Origin: Candidatus Limnocylindrales bacterium
Lineage (GTDB): Bacteria; Moduliflexota; Moduliflexia; Moduliflexales; JAUQPW01
Length of the DNA stretch: 64,000 bases
Assembly (NCBI GenBank): GCA_035559535.1
Contig: DATMBG010000051.1
Coordinates: 456,767-520,766, forward strand
Direction: 5' to 3'
Part shown: in pieces, positions 17,550-27,560 of the stretch
How the letters are laid out: every line of letters begins with the position of its first letter
Numbering within the stretch: position 1 is the stretch's first letter
Notes under the pieces: generated by a model
Databases searched by the model: none
Seen by the model: only the letters and a program-made list of their open reading frames with translations
Told to the model about the DNA's origin: nothing
Translations under genes and position numbers: made by a program

Positions 17550-19316
17550 ATGAGAAAAATCGATAGAACCCGCTTGAAAGAAGAACCGAACTTGCAGAAG
17601 CCAGCCGGCCCGGAAAAATTTCAGAAAAAAAAGCACGCTTCCCGTCCTACCCTGCAAGGGGAGCCTCTGGTCTGGCTGACCGGTGGAGGTCTGGCTCTTG
17701 CCACTTTGATGGTCACCGGATTGCTCTTTTTGGTTTTTTATCAAGGTATCTTGACTTTTTGGCCTGAACCCCTCGTCAAAGTAGTAGATCGACAAGGAAG
17801 AGTCTATCTGGGGGAAATTACCCGTAAAGAAAGCTATCATCCCGGTCAGGAGGTTCTAAAACAACTCCCGGAACCCCAAGATCCCAGGGCTAAAAGTCTC
17901 CTGAAGAGGGGAATTGCCGAGAGAATCTTGATAAGAACGGGAAATTACGATCTCTACGGAGATGATTTTAAATGGATCTCGCTTTTCGAGATTCAGGAAA
18001 AAGAGTACCCTCCGGAGGCTATTACTGTGGAACGTTTAGAGTGGGGACCTTTCTATGGATTTATGGAAGAGTTTCGAATCGATGGCAATCCTATAGCCCA
18101 GGGACCTACAGAAACCTGGAAAAAATTCCAAGAATTCCATGATCAGGCCAGGGAACGTTATCTAAAAATCAAACAGATGGAGAAAAAGGATCTGGATGGG
18201 GTTAATACGCAAATTGAGGAATCTAGATTAAAGCTCAGAAAAGCCGAGTTAATTTATGGAAAGAACTCGGATCGTTATAAGAAAATACGGGCTCAGATCG
18301 AAAAGGAAGAAAACGCTTTAACCATACACTATCATCAAATAAGTGAACAAATAACCCGACTCCAGGAAGAAAACAATCGTTATAAAATTTTGCTGAAAGA
18401 AGTGGGTGGGACTCCTAAAGAAATCGGTTTATTTGAAGTGGTTCGCGCCTATCGGGCCAATGAGTTGAACTTTTGGGAGAGATTAAAAATCTACCTCTCC
18501 CGTTGGTGGGAGTTTCTAAGCAGTGAGCCCCGGGAAGCCAATACGGAAGGAGGGGTTTTTCCGGCTATTTTTGGGACTTTTGTAATGACCGTTATCATGT
18601 CCCTGGCTGTAGCTCCCTTTGGGGTTATTGCTGCCTTATATTTAAGGGAATATGCCAAACAGGGACCTTTGGTATCCGGGGTACGGATTGCGGTCAATAA
18701 TTTAGCCGGGGTACCCAGTATTGTTTTTGGTGTTTTCGGTCTTGGCTTTTTCTGCTATATAGTAGGTGGAACGATCGATTCGATATTTTTCCCTGAAAAG
18801 CTTCCGGTACCCACCTTCGGTACAGGTGGAATCCTTTGGGCTTCGCTGACCCTGGCTTTATTGACGGTTCCTGTGGTTATTGTCGCTACGGAAGAAGCCC
18901 TGGCCGCCGTCCCCAGAAGTATGCGAGAAGGTTCCTATGCCTGTGGTGCCAGCAAGTGGCAAACCATTCGAAGGGTCGTACTTCCTCAAGCAACCCCTGG
19001 CATTATGACGGGATTAATTCTGGCCATGGCGCGGGGAGCCGGAGAAGTCGCCCCCCTGATGATTACCGGGGTCGTTAAACTGGCTCCCCAACTACCCCTG
19101 GATGATCGCTTCCCCTATTTCCACCTGGAGCGAAGTTTTATGCATCTGGGATTTCACATTTATGATGTCGGATTTCAATCTCGAAATTCAGAAGCCGGAA
19201 AACCTATGGTATTCACGACAACGCTTCTCCTCATTCTTTTGATCGTAACCTTGAATGCAACGGCCATTTACTTGCGCAATAAACTCAAAAGAAAATATAA
19301 GGTAGGACATTTCTAA
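17550..19316 (+). CDS. pstA: Phosphate ABC transporter permease PstA with coiled-coil extension
   Basis: A 588-residue partner permease, about twice the size of classical PstA. It has a first membrane helix (about 47-70). A periplasmic part includes a long charged coiled coil (about 195-285, RYLKIKQMEKKDLDG...QEENNRYK). Five or more helices follow from about 345. The EAA loop ALAAVPRSMREGSYACGASKW precedes GAGEVAPLM. It starts 13 bases after pstC. The coiled coil and the beta domain of the PstC partner probably form an enlarged periplasmic assembly that meets PstS. Confidence 0.9.
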   Translation: MRKIDRTRLKEEPNLQKPAGPEKFQKKKHASRPTLQGEPLVWLTGGGLALATLMVTGLLFLVFYQGILTFWPEPLVKVVDRQGRVYLGEITRKESYHPGQEVLKQLPEPQDPRAKSLLKRGIAERILIRTGNYDLYGDDFKWISLFEIQEKEYPPEAITVERLEWGPFYGFMEEFRIDGNPIAQGPTETWKKFQEFHDQARERYLKIKQMEKKDLDGVNTQIEESRLKLRKAELIYGKNSDRYKKIRAQIEKEENALTIHYHQISEQITRLQEENNRYKILLKEVGGTPKEIGLFEVVRAYRANELNFWERLKIYLSRWWEFLSSEPREANTEGGVFPAIFGTFVMTVIMSLAVAPFGVIAALYLREYAKQGPLVSGVRIAVNNLAGVPSIVFGVFGLGFFCYIVGGTIDSIFFPEKLPVPTFGTGGILWASLTLALLTVPVVIVATEEALAAVPRSMREGSYACGASKWQTIRRVVLPQATPGIMTGLILAMARGAGEVAPLMITGVVKLAPQLPLDDRFPYFHLERSFMHLGFHIYDVGFQSRNSEAGKPMVFTTTLLLILLIVTLNATAIYLRNKLKRKYKVGHF

Positions 19317-19476
19317 GTTGCCCGAGAATAGAATATGGAGGTTAATCCCCTATACCTTAAGCTAATGCTTCCTCCCCGACCTTTCCCCGCTTTGCAGGGA
19401 AAGAAATTTGCGCCAAAGTTTCTTTCTCTGTAAAACAGGGAAGGAATAGGGCGAAGATACCCTTTAGCAGGGCTTT

Positions 19477-20340
19477 ATGAAGACCATGAAAAATTCTACT
19501 CATTGGATCAGGTCTAAGTCTGTAGAAGAGAAGTTAGAAGAATTTGCAGAACTGGAGTCGACCATTCATCCAGAACTGGACACCGAAAATGCTATTATCG
19601 AAATAAAGGACTTTAATCTCTGGTACGGGTCTCAACAGGCACTCTATAATATCAACATGCGTATTCCTTATGGGAAAGTGACGGCCCTTATGGGACCCTC
19701 GGGTTGTGGAAAGTCTACATTGATCCGCTGTATCAACCGATTGAACGATTTAATAGATAACGTTCGTATCAAAGGGGAAATGTATCTCAATAAAGATCCC
19801 ATTTATGCTCCAGATGTGGATGTGATCGAACTCCGAAAACGGATTGGTATGGTTTTTCAAAAATCCAACCCCTTCCCCATGAGCATTTACGAAAACGTAG
19901 TTTATCCACTTCGAATCGATGGAGAAAATCGCAAAGCTGTTTTGGATGAGGTTGTGGAGCGAAGCTTAAAAAGTGCTGCGCTGTGGGAGGAAGTCAAAGA
20001 CCGACTTCACCATTCGGCGCTGGAACTTTCCGGTGGTCAACAACAACGTCTCTGCATCGCCCGGGCTATTGCCCAGGAACCGGAAGTGCTACTCATGGAT
20101 GAACCTTGCTCGGCCCTGGATCCCATCGCAACGGGAAAAATCGAGGATCTTATCCACGCCCTCAAAGGGGAGTATACCGTGGTGATCGTAACCCATAACC
20201 TACAGCAAGCGGCCCGAATCTCAGACTATACGGCTTTCATGTACCTTGGAAAGCTTATTGAATTCGGACCCACGGCAGTTATTTACCAAAATCCTATAAG
20301 GCCTCAAACCGAGGCCTATATCACAGGTCGATTTGGATAA
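19477..20340 (+). CDS. pstB: Phosphate ABC transporter ATP-binding protein
   Basis: A 287-residue cytoplasmic ATPase of the Pst importer. Walker [11 protein letters not shown]-loop [12 protein letters not shown] (diagnostic of PstB), signature [14 protein letters not shown], Walker [13 protein letters not shown] and the H-loop VTHN are all present. The first 35 residues are an extension relative to E. coli PstB, and a downstream start is possible. A hairpin with arms GGGAAAGAAA and TTTCTTTCTC lies in the 160-base gap after pstA. It is followed by phoU after about 200 bases. Confidence 0.94.
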   Translation: MKTMKNSTHWIRSKSVEEKLEEFAELESTIHPELDTENAIIEIKDFNLWYGSQQALYNINMRIPYGKVTALMGPSGCGKSTLIRCINRLNDLIDNVRIKGEMYLNKDPIYAPDVDVIELRKRIGMVFQKSNPFPMSIYENVVYPLRIDGENRKAVLDEVVERSLKSAALWEEVKDRLHHSALELSGGQQQRLCIARAIAQEPEVLLMDEPCSALDPIATGKIEDLIHALKGEYTVVIVTHNLQQAARISDYTAFMYLGKLIEFGPTAVIYQNPIRPQTEAYITGRFG

Positions 20341-20542
20341 TAGGAAATCAGGAGCCGGGGATCAGGGACCGGAAGGAAAGAAGGAATACCAAATCTCTAT
20401 TGAAATACGCCACAGGCTGGATGACCTCTCCCCGTTCGGACTTTGATAAATTCAGGACGAACGGTATACGGCTGCCGGCTCATTTCAATCAGAAATAGGT
20501 ATGACGCCGGTCCCTGATTCCTGAATTCTGACTCCTGGAGAT
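20341..20542. other. pstB-phoU spacer with long-armed inverted repeat
   Basis: Perfect 12-base arms ATCAGGGACCGG (20361-20372) and CCGGTCCCTGAT (20507-20518) enclose about 134 bases. Short GAATTC/GACTCCTG-like words nearby are of the simple, degenerate type often seen in intergenic minisatellites. It may modulate phoU level; no gene is present. Confidence 0.45.
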
Positions 20543-21217
20543 ATGAGAGAACACCTTGTCCGAGAACTTATGGGACTAAAAGCAAAATGGATCGATCTGA
20601 GTCGGCATGTCATTACCCAGTTGGATGATGCGATTTCTTCTTTATTAACCGATAACTATGAACTGGCTCAAAAAGTCATCGAAGAGGACTCAGATATAGA
20701 CCATCAGGAAGTCTTGATCGAAGAAGAGTGCCTGAAGATTATAGCCCTCTATCAGCCGGTATCCCGGGACTTACGTCTGATTGCAGCCATCTTAAAAGCC
20801 AACAACGACTTAGAACGAATCGGAGATCATGCTGTTAATATCGCCCAAATGACTTTAAGCCTTCGGGATAACCCCATTAAAAATTTCCCTCCCCATCTGG
20901 GAGAGATGACCCAAAAGGTCACCGATATTTGCCAACGGGGATTCCAGGCATTTATAGATGGGGATCTGGAAATGGCCCGGGTAATTTGTAGAGAAGATCG
21001 GACCGTGGACGAACTGGAAGAGTATATTTACGCTGAAACAAAAAAAGCCCGTGAGGCAGGAATTTTAAATTTTGACCATGCGCTTTATTTGCATAGATTT
21101 GCCAGGGAATTGGAGCGGGTTTCCGATCTTATCACCAATATTGCCGAAGACACCATTTATCTGATCACAGGTAAAATCGTCCGACATAACCCGGACATAA
21201 AGGGTTATATCACCTGA
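20543..21217 (+). CDS. phoU: Phosphate signalling protein PhoU
   Basis: A 224-residue all-helical cytoplasmic protein of two tandem PhoU domains. ERIGDHAVNIAQM (domain 1) and ERVSDLITNIAEDTIYL (domain 2) are the two metal-binding E-x-x-x-D motifs. PhoU links the Pst transporter to the PhoR/PhoB switch and curbs phosphate uptake. It is the last gene of pstSCAB-phoU and converges with urtE, whose end is only 23 bases away. No phoR or phoB gene is in the window. Confidence 0.93.
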   Translation: MREHLVRELMGLKAKWIDLSRHVITQLDDAISSLLTDNYELAQKVIEEDSDIDHQEVLIEEECLKIIALYQPVSRDLRLIAAILKANNDLERIGDHAVNIAQMTLSLRDNPIKNFPPHLGEMTQKVTDICQRGFQAFIDGDLEMARVICREDRTVDELEEYIYAETKKAREAGILNFDHALYLHRFARELERVSDLITNIAEDTIYLITGKIVRHNPDIKGYIT

Positions 21218-21240
21218 GGGGGTTTGAGAATCAAAATGTA

Positions 21241-21936
21241 TTATACCGTTAAGTGCCTGCGGACAATCTCTTCTCCAATTTCCTGCCTTGTTCCCTGGGC
21301 AACAATAGTACCTTTGTCCATGATATAATAAGTATCGGCCAGACGTTCAGCGAACTCGATGTACTGCTCGACCAACAAAATTGTAATTTTGCCTTCGGCT
21401 TTAAGGTGGGCAATAACTTCCTCGATTTCGAGAATAATGGACGGTTGAATACCTTCTGTGGGCTCATCCAGTAATAAGAGTTGGGGTTCTCCTACCAGGG
21501 CCCGGGCAATGGCCAGTTGTTGTTGTTGACCTCCGCTCAATACCCCACCCTGACGCTGAAGCATGGTCTTGAGAACCGGGAACAAGCGAAATACCTCCTC
21601 CGGGAGGGTCTGTTGCTTATCTTTTCGGGCTTCTAATCCCAGTCGTAAATTTTCACCTACACTGAGTTGGGGAAAGATTTCTCGTCCCTGGGGTACATAG
21701 CCAATCCCCATGCGGACCCGTTCATGGGTACTACGTCGGGTAATGTCTTTCCCTTGAAAGATGACCCGACCGCTACGGACCGGGAGGAGACCCATGATTC
21801 CTTTAAGCAAGGTAGTCTTGCCGGCCCCATTACGTCCCATCAGACAGACTATCTGCCCGGCCGGTACCTGCAGGCTTACCTGCCTCAAAATATGACTCTG
21901 ACCGTAATAAACATTCAGATTCTCAACACTCAACAT
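21241..21936 (-). CDS. urtE: Urea ABC transporter ATP-binding protein UrtE
   Basis: A 231-residue ATPase of a branched-chain-type (HAAT) importer. It has Walker A GRNGAGKTT, signature LSGGQQQQLAIARAL, Walker B LLLLDEPTEGIQPSI and the C-terminal EQYIEFA typical of LivF/UrtE. The EGIQPSI form, together with the four other urt genes in standard order, points to UrtE rather than LivF. It is the last gene of the operon and begins 18 bases after urtD. Confidence 0.9.
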   Translation of the reverse strand: MLSVENLNVYYGQSHILRQVSLQVPAGQIVCLMGRNGAGKTTLLKGIMGLLPVRSGRVIFQGKDITRRSTHERVRMGIGYVPQGREIFPQLSVGENLRLGLEARKDKQQTLPEEVFRLFPVLKTMLQRQGGVLSGGQQQQLAIARALVGEPQLLLLDEPTEGIQPSIILEIEEVIAHLKAEGKITILLVEQYIEFAERLADTYYIMDKGTIVAQGTRQEIGEEIVRRHLTV

Positions 21937-21954
21937 AACCGTGGTTTTTAACTT

Positions 21955-22725
21955 TTACCTCCCCGTTGAATTGTCGTTACGTTTCCTTCCCAGATAGATC
22001 TCCACAACCCGTGGATCGTTTTGGACCACTTCTACCGGGCCCTCACACAAAACCTGCCCCTCGTGAAGAACCGTAATTTTCCGTGCAATCTGACGTACAA
22101 AGGCCATATCATGTTCAATAACCAACACAGAATGATCCTCTGCAATTCTTTCCAATAGCTTGGCCGTGTGGGCCGTTTCTTGATCGGTCATACCGGCAAC
22201 CGGTTCATCAATGAGCAAAAGTTTAGGTTCCTGTAACAAAACCATGCCGATCTCTAACCACTGTTTTTCACCATGGGCCAGGACTCCTGCCGGCACATGG
22301 GCTTTGGATGCCAATCCGGTGATATCCAATACCGTCTCGATACTTTGTAATTGCCTGGATGAAAGAGGGGACAGCAGGGTTGCAAACACACCTCGCTTGG
22401 GTTGGTAAAGGGAAAGCTCTAGATTTTCAAAAACGGTCAGGTGATTGAATACCGAAGGAGTTTGAAATTTACGACCTACGCCCAGCCGAACGATTTCATG
22501 TTCACGGAGTCGGGTGATATCGGTATTCATTCCGAAAATCACCCGACCCTCTGCAGGTCTGACCCGCCCTGAAATCACATCCAGCAAGGTGGTTTTACCT
22601 GCTCCATTGGGACCGATAACCACTCGCAGCTCGGGATAATCCATATAAAAGTTTAACCTCTGCAGAGCCTTGAAACCGTCAAAGCTTACCGTTACGTCTT
22701 CTAGATAGATAATGGATCCTTGCAT
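21955..22725 (-). CDS. urtD: Urea ABC transporter ATP-binding protein UrtD
   Basis: A 256-residue LivG-type ATPase. It has Walker A GPNGAGKTT, a family-typical degenerate signature LAHGEKQWLEIGMVLL, Walker B LLLIDEPVAGMTDQET and H-loop VIEHDM. The degenerate signature, with GEKQWLEIGM in place of LSGGQ, is normal for UrtD. It sits between urtC (44 bases) and urtE. Confidence 0.9.
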   Translation of the reverse strand: MQGSIIYLEDVTVSFDGFKALQRLNFYMDYPELRVVIGPNGAGKTTLLDVISGRVRPAEGRVIFGMNTDITRLREHEIVRLGVGRKFQTPSVFNHLTVFENLELSLYQPKRGVFATLLSPLSSRQLQSIETVLDITGLASKAHVPAGVLAHGEKQWLEIGMVLLQEPKLLLIDEPVAGMTDQETAHTAKLLERIAEDHSVLVIEHDMAFVRQIARKITVLHEGQVLCEGPVEVVQNDPRVVEIYLGRKRNDNSTGR

Positions 22726-22769
22726 TTTAAATTAACTTCCCCCATTAACCCTTAACATGATTCCAGAGA

Positions 22770-23906
22770 TTAAGGATTAACGGCCAGTGCAGCCTGTTTT
22801 CTTTTAAAGAATGAGCGTTCTCGTAAATAATTGCGATGGAGTTGTCGTAACGATCCTATAATCCCATCTGGAAACAACAGAACGACGGCAATGAATAAGC
22901 CTCCCAGGAAATATAGCCAGAAATCGGGATAATGGGTGGTCAGGAAACTCCGCATCCAGTTAACCACGACAGCGCCTAAAGCAGCTCCCACGAGAGTACC
23001 ACGCCCGCCGACTGCCACCCAGACTACCATTTCAATGGAAGGAAGCACCCCAATAGCACCCGGTGTAATAATCCCTACCTGTGGAACATACAGGGCTCCA
23101 GCCAGACCTGCCAAACCTGCCGATAGAACAAATACAAACAACTTAAATTCAGCCGGAGAGTAGCCTAAAAAACGGACTCGATTCTCACCATCCCGGATGG
23201 CTATCAACATGCGACCCAGGCGCGAACGTACTATCCAACGACAGAGCAGATAAGCTCCCAACAAGCAGATGGCCGTTATTATATATAACCCCCGTTTGGT
23301 ACCCGGATTCTGCAAAGGAAAACCGAGCAGGGTTTTAAAATCTGTTAATCCGTTGGTTCCTCCCAGGTTCAGGGAATTACGGTTAAAGGTTAGCCAGGCA
23401 GACAGCGCAAGGGCCTGGGTAATAATGGAAAAATAGACCCCCCGGATGCGGCTGCGAAATGCAAAGAAACCGAATATGGTAGCAAACAACATGGGCACCA
23501 GGAATACAGCCAGTAGAGTAAATCCAAAACTATAAAAAGGCTTCCAGAAGAGAGGTAGTTCGGTGACCCGGTTCCAAACCATAAAATCGGGTAAGTTACT
23601 CCGATATACCCCTTCGGTACCTATGGATAAAGCCAGATGCATGCCCATGCAATAAGCCCCCAGGCCAAAGAAGACCCCATGACCCAGACTCAGAATCCCG
23701 GTATAACCCCAGATCAGGTCGAGCCCCAGGGCGAGAATAGCATAGGCGAGGAACTTGCCAAACAGATTTAAAGAAAAATTCGATACCCGATACCAGGCCC
23801 CTTCGTCGGGAAGTACATTGAGAAGAGGCAGGATGACCACTAAAAATAGGGCTACGATCATAAAAGGCAGCCATGTTCTGAATAATGAAGCAGATACTTT
23901 ACCCAT
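22770..23906 (-). CDS. urtC: Urea ABC transporter permease UrtC
   Basis: A 378-residue LivM-type inner-membrane permease with about ten helices. WGYTGILSLGHGVFFGLGAYCMGMHL and NGLTDFKTLLGFPL are UrtC hallmarks. The loop GENRVRFLGYSPAEFKLFVF is the ATPase-contact region. It pairs with UrtB to form the membrane channel for urea. Confidence 0.92.
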   Translation of the reverse strand: MGKVSASLFRTWLPFMIVALFLVVILPLLNVLPDEGAWYRVSNFSLNLFGKFLAYAILALGLDLIWGYTGILSLGHGVFFGLGAYCMGMHLALSIGTEGVYRSNLPDFMVWNRVTELPLFWKPFYSFGFTLLAVFLVPMLFATIFGFFAFRSRIRGVYFSIITQALALSAWLTFNRNSLNLGGTNGLTDFKTLLGFPLQNPGTKRGLYIITAICLLGAYLLCRWIVRSRLGRMLIAIRDGENRVRFLGYSPAEFKLFVFVLSAGLAGLAGALYVPQVGIITPGAIGVLPSIEMVVWVAVGGRGTLVGAALGAVVVNWMRSFLTTHYPDFWLYFLGGLFIAVVLLFPDGIIGSLRQLHRNYLRERSFFKRKQAALAVNP

Positions 23907-23951
23907 AACCGATCCCCCGGTAATTAATACCTAGCAATTCCTTGATAATTG

Positions 23952-25826
23952 TTAATTTTCAATGCTTCGTCCTTTAAGTGCAAAAAGCCCTGAAGGCTTC
24001 GCCTGAAGGAGTAGGATAACCAGGATAAGAATTGCAACTTTACTAAAAACCGAACCCAGACTGGGTTCGAAGATTTTATTGAGACTTCCAATCCCAAGAG
24101 CGGCTAAAATAGAACCTGCCAATTTACCTACACCCCCGGTAACTACAACCATAAAAGAATCCACCACATAGGTTTGACCTAAATCGGGTCCCACATTACC
24201 GATCTGGCTTAAGGCGCATCCCGCCAGCCCGGCCATACCTGCTCCAAATCCAAACGTCCAGGCATCTATTTTACGGGTTGCAATTCCAAGACAGGAGCTC
24301 ATAGAGCGATTTTGTGTGACGGCCCGAATTTTCAATCCTATATTCGAACGAAAAAGCACAGCGTAAGTGATTATAACGCATACCACCGCCAATCCGATAA
24401 TGAAAAGTCGATTGTAGGGAAGATAAACCCCCACCAGAATCTGGATACCGCCACTGAGCCAATTTGGAGAAACTACCGAGACGTTTGCTGCACCAAAGAT
24501 CTGTCGTACCGCCTGTTGCAGAATCAAGCTAACACCCCAGGTAGCCAGTAAAGTTTCCAGGGGTCGCCCGTAAAGGAAACGAATCAGACACCGCTCCAAA
24601 AGTAAACCCATCCCACTGGCCACTACAAAGGAGAAGGGAAGAGCCAGTAAAAAGTAGTAATTAAAAAGACTAGCAGGTAAAGAGTTCACAAACCATTGTT
24701 GCATCACATAGGTGGCATAGGCTCCCAACATCATAAGTTCACCGTGGGCCATATTAATGACACCCATTAAACCGAAGACGATGGCCAGCCCTAAAGCCAT
24801 CAAGAGCAAAATAGAACTGAGACTAATCCCTCGAAACAGGGTCTCCACGACCCGGGTAAAGATTGCCCAATTTTCTATCTTCTTAATTGCCTGTCCGGCA
24901 GCTTCACGCACAGTTGGATCCGGGTCCCCTCCAGAGCCATCGGGAGTTGTATCCTGTAATTTTTGAAGGCCGGGAATCGCCTCTTCAACACCTAACTCTC
25001 CAAGCCGTCGGGCCGCAGTACGTCGTACAGTAGGATCTGCGTCTGTTAATTTGATGAGTTGAATCGCGGCCTCAATAGCGTAACGGTTCCATCGATCCGA
25101 TTCGGCGGCCAAAGCCTCTGTCAACAAGGGTATAGAAGCCGGATCTCCCATCTGACCCAGCTTAATAGCAGACGCCCGACGGGTACTGCTATCCGGGCTG
25201 AAGAGGCTGAGCCGGTTGGTAAGATCATCAATAAAAGGCTTAATTATTTTGCGTAAATTTCGATTCGCTTGAATTTCCTTAAGTTCTGTGAGTGGAACCT
25301 GGAGGATTTGACCCTTGGCATCCAACAAGGGTTGTTTACCATATGCACTGAACAGAGGTACAATTTTGGTCTCCCCCTGGGTCAGGATTTCCCCTCCGAT
25401 GACTATCTGGGATCCTCCGTCGGCAGACTTCCATACATAAAGCCCCCCTTCTCGAAGAGCAATAAAAAGCGGAAGTAATTGAAGATCATTCCGTTTACCC
25501 AAGGCCAGGACCGCTGCTTCAAGGGTCGCAGCATCCTGACTGGCCAGGGCGGCTATCTCTTGGGAGATCTCGGCTCCGGGAGCCGACCCACCGGTAGCCA
25601 TCTTTGAGGTTAACTCACCTTCCGCGCCTTCCACCCTCTGGAGCCATCCCCCTAACCCATTCGGGATTAAAATCAATAATAACCCTAAACCCCAGATAAA
25701 TGCCCAACGACACGCAATCCCATGTTTCTGTTTTTTCTTTCTACCGGCTGGTATTGTAGCCATGAACCTTTGTCTCCCATTTACCGTGAAAATGTTGCCT
25801 GAAGGTAAGGACAACCTGACTTTCAA
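23952..25826 (-). CDS. urtB: Urea ABC transporter permease UrtB with periplasmic HEAT-like domain
   Basis: A 624-residue permease. An N-terminal membrane segment (about 42-62) is followed by some 270 extracytoplasmic residues. These contain helical repeats of HEAT type (STRRASAIKLGQMGDPASIPLLTEAL, then PTVRRTAARRLGELGVEEAIPGLQ). The LivH-type domain begins near 335 with GLAIVFGLMGVINMAHGELMMLGAY. Proteobacterial UrtB proteins commonly have such an extension, so it is normal for the family. A 312-base gap with repeats separates it from urtA. Confidence 0.9.
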   Translation of the reverse strand: MKVRLSLPSGNIFTVNGRQRFMATIPAGRKKKQKHGIACRWAFIWGLGLLLILIPNGLGGWLQRVEGAEGELTSKMATGGSAPGAEISQEIAALASQDAATLEAAVLALGKRNDLQLLPLFIALREGGLYVWKSADGGSQIVIGGEILTQGETKIVPLFSAYGKQPLLDAKGQILQVPLTELKEIQANRNLRKIIKPFIDDLTNRLSLFSPDSSTRRASAIKLGQMGDPASIPLLTEALAAESDRWNRYAIEAAIQLIKLTDADPTVRRTAARRLGELGVEEAIPGLQKLQDTTPDGSGGDPDPTVREAAGQAIKKIENWAIFTRVVETLFRGISLSSILLLMALGLAIVFGLMGVINMAHGELMMLGAYATYVMQQWFVNSLPASLFNYYFLLALPFSFVVASGMGLLLERCLIRFLYGRPLETLLATWGVSLILQQAVRQIFGAANVSVVSPNWLSGGIQILVGVYLPYNRLFIIGLAVVCVIITYAVLFRSNIGLKIRAVTQNRSMSSCLGIATRKIDAWTFGFGAGMAGLAGCALSQIGNVGPDLGQTYVVDSFMVVVTGGVGKLAGSILAALGIGSLNKIFEPSLGSVFSKVAILILVILLLQAKPSGLFALKGRSIEN

Positions 25827-26138
25827 GGGCTGATAGACAGACCCCCTTCCCTACTCTTTCCCCTTCCATGGCAAGGAAGAGTTAGAATAGGAGCCTGTCC
25901 CCATCCGCTACCTGTAAAGAGCGACCCATCGGGTAACCCTTTAACGGGATTCCCTTCGTAACTCGCTGCTCACCCTTCGCTCCCTGTAGGGCAGGTTTGA
26001 AACCTGCCCTACAGGGTTTCCCTTCGTAATTCACCACGCGCCCTTCGCTACGTGTAAGGGTAATTAGAGAAAACTGCCTTACCGGCTAACACGGAAATGG
26101 TTTAGACCTTGTGGAAGTTATCCAATAAAAATTTCCTC
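25827..26138. repeat. urtA-urtB spacer with perfect palindrome
   Basis: Contains a 35-base palindrome at 25982-26016 with 17-base perfect arms (CCCTGTAGGGCAGGTTT) around a single G. It is flanked by an imperfect direct repeat of about 39 bases that begins TTCCCTTCGTAA at 25951 and again at 26019. A stable hairpin inside a transporter operon, just after the binding-protein gene, could protect urtA mRNA and uncouple its level from urtBCDE. Confidence 0.7.
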
Positions 26139-27473
26139 CTAACCTTTGGTATAAGTCCCCTTGTGATTAACCCAATCACAACCTTTATCCGGACTGGTAT
26201 ATTGGCTCCAGGGCTCGGCACGGACTAACCCCTCGGATTGCCAAACAATTCGAAATTGCCCATCCTTCTGAATTTCTCCAATGAGAACCGGCTTATAGGT
26301 GTGATGATTGTTCTCATCCATTTTTTTCTTTCCACCGGGTGCCATAAACTCCAGTCCGTAAACGGCCTGGCGGACAGCATCCACGTCGGTAGTACCGGCT
26401 TTTTCAACGGCCATCCTCCAGACATAGACTCCGTAATAAGCAGCCTCGATGGGATCGTCGGTAACCCGAGATTCTCCACCCGGTAAATTATTTTTCTTAC
26501 AATAGGCTTTAAAATTAGCTACAAACTTCTTGTTCTCCGGGGTATCAATGGATTGAAAATAGTTCCAGGTAGCCAAATGACCTACCAAGGCAGAGGTATC
26601 CATACCTCGCAATTCATCCTCGGCTACACTGAAGGCCATGATCGGCACTTGCTCCGACGTAATCCCTTGATTAACAAATTCCTTGTAGAAAGGCACATTA
26701 CTATCTCCATTAATCGTGCTGAGGACTGCGGCATCCCCCCCGCTGGCAAATTTCTTAATTTTTCCTACAATGGTTTGATAATCTTGATGATGGAAAGGCG
26801 TGTACTCTTCCATAATATTTTCTTCAGGAATACCCTTAGCTAACAGCATAGCCCGCAGGATTTTATTAGCCGTACGGGGGAACACATAATCCGTTCCTAA
26901 CAGATAGAATTTTTTATACCCTCCTCCCTCTTTGCTCATCAAATACTCGGCAGCCGGAATCAATTGTTGATTGGGGGTTGCGCCTGTATAGAAAACATTA
27001 CGGGAACATTCCTCACCCTCATATTGGACCGGATAGAAAAGCAATCCATTGTTCTGCTCAAAAACAGGCAATACAGACTTACGACTTACCGAGGTCCAGC
27101 ACCCGAAAACAACGGCTACCTTCTCCTGCAACAGGAGTTGTTTGGCTTTCTCTGCAAAGAGGTCCCAATCCGATGCAGGATCCACCACTACAGGTTGAAT
27201 CGGTTGACCGAGTACACCTCCACTGGCGTTAATTTCTTCAACGGCCATCAGAACCACATCCCGTAAAGACACCTCACTGATGGCCATCGTCCCACTTAAT
27301 GAATGAAGCACGCCTATTTTAATTCCCTTACCCTGGGCTCTGGCCAGTCGTGGCAGCGGCGTACCCCCTATAAAGCTGCCGGCGGCAAGACCCAGTCCGG
27401 CTGCAGCCGTCTGTTTTAAAAACTCCCTACGACCCGGATTTTGAAGCCCCTTAGGACCCTTTGTATCCGACAT
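26139..27473 (-). CDS. urtA: Urea ABC transporter substrate-binding protein UrtA (Tat-exported)
   Basis: A 444-residue periplasmic urea-binding protein. The twin-arginine signal RREFLKQTAAAGLGLAAGSF lies near the N-terminus. IKIGVLHSLSGTMAISE, FGCWTSVSRKSVLPVFE and LFYPVQYEGEE are UrtA/AmiC-like ligand-pocket blocks. I chose the ATG at 27473, which has AGAGG six bases upstream. In-frame ATGs at 27479, 27500 and 27560 would only add a lysine-rich leader. The longest version would also run through a hairpin (27520-27560, arms TGAACTCCCC/GGGGAGTTCA) that is better read as part of the mRNA leader. It heads urtABCDE. Confidence 0.92.
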   Translation of the reverse strand: MSDTKGPKGLQNPGRREFLKQTAAAGLGLAAGSFIGGTPLPRLARAQGKGIKIGVLHSLSGTMAISEVSLRDVVLMAVEEINASGGVLGQPIQPVVVDPASDWDLFAEKAKQLLLQEKVAVVFGCWTSVSRKSVLPVFEQNNGLLFYPVQYEGEECSRNVFYTGATPNQQLIPAAEYLMSKEGGGYKKFYLLGTDYVFPRTANKILRAMLLAKGIPEENIMEEYTPFHHQDYQTIVGKIKKFASGGDAAVLSTINGDSNVPFYKEFVNQGITSEQVPIMAFSVAEDELRGMDTSALVGHLATWNYFQSIDTPENKKFVANFKAYCKKNNLPGGESRVTDDPIEAAYYGVYVWRMAVEKAGTTDVDAVRQAVYGLEFMAPGGKKKMDENNHHTYKPVLIGEIQKDGQFRIVWQSEGLVRAEPWSQYTSPDKGCDWVNHKGTYTKG

Positions 27474-27560
27474 CTTCATCCTCTTCTTCTTTCTCTTCAT
27501 AGACCTTCGAAGGAACAAATGAACTCCCCAATCTTTTTTAGAAAAAAGTGGGGAGTTCAC

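Noticed and set aside
21218-21240. Bidirectional terminator between phoU and urtE
   Set aside because: The 23-base gap has no stem followed by a T-run.
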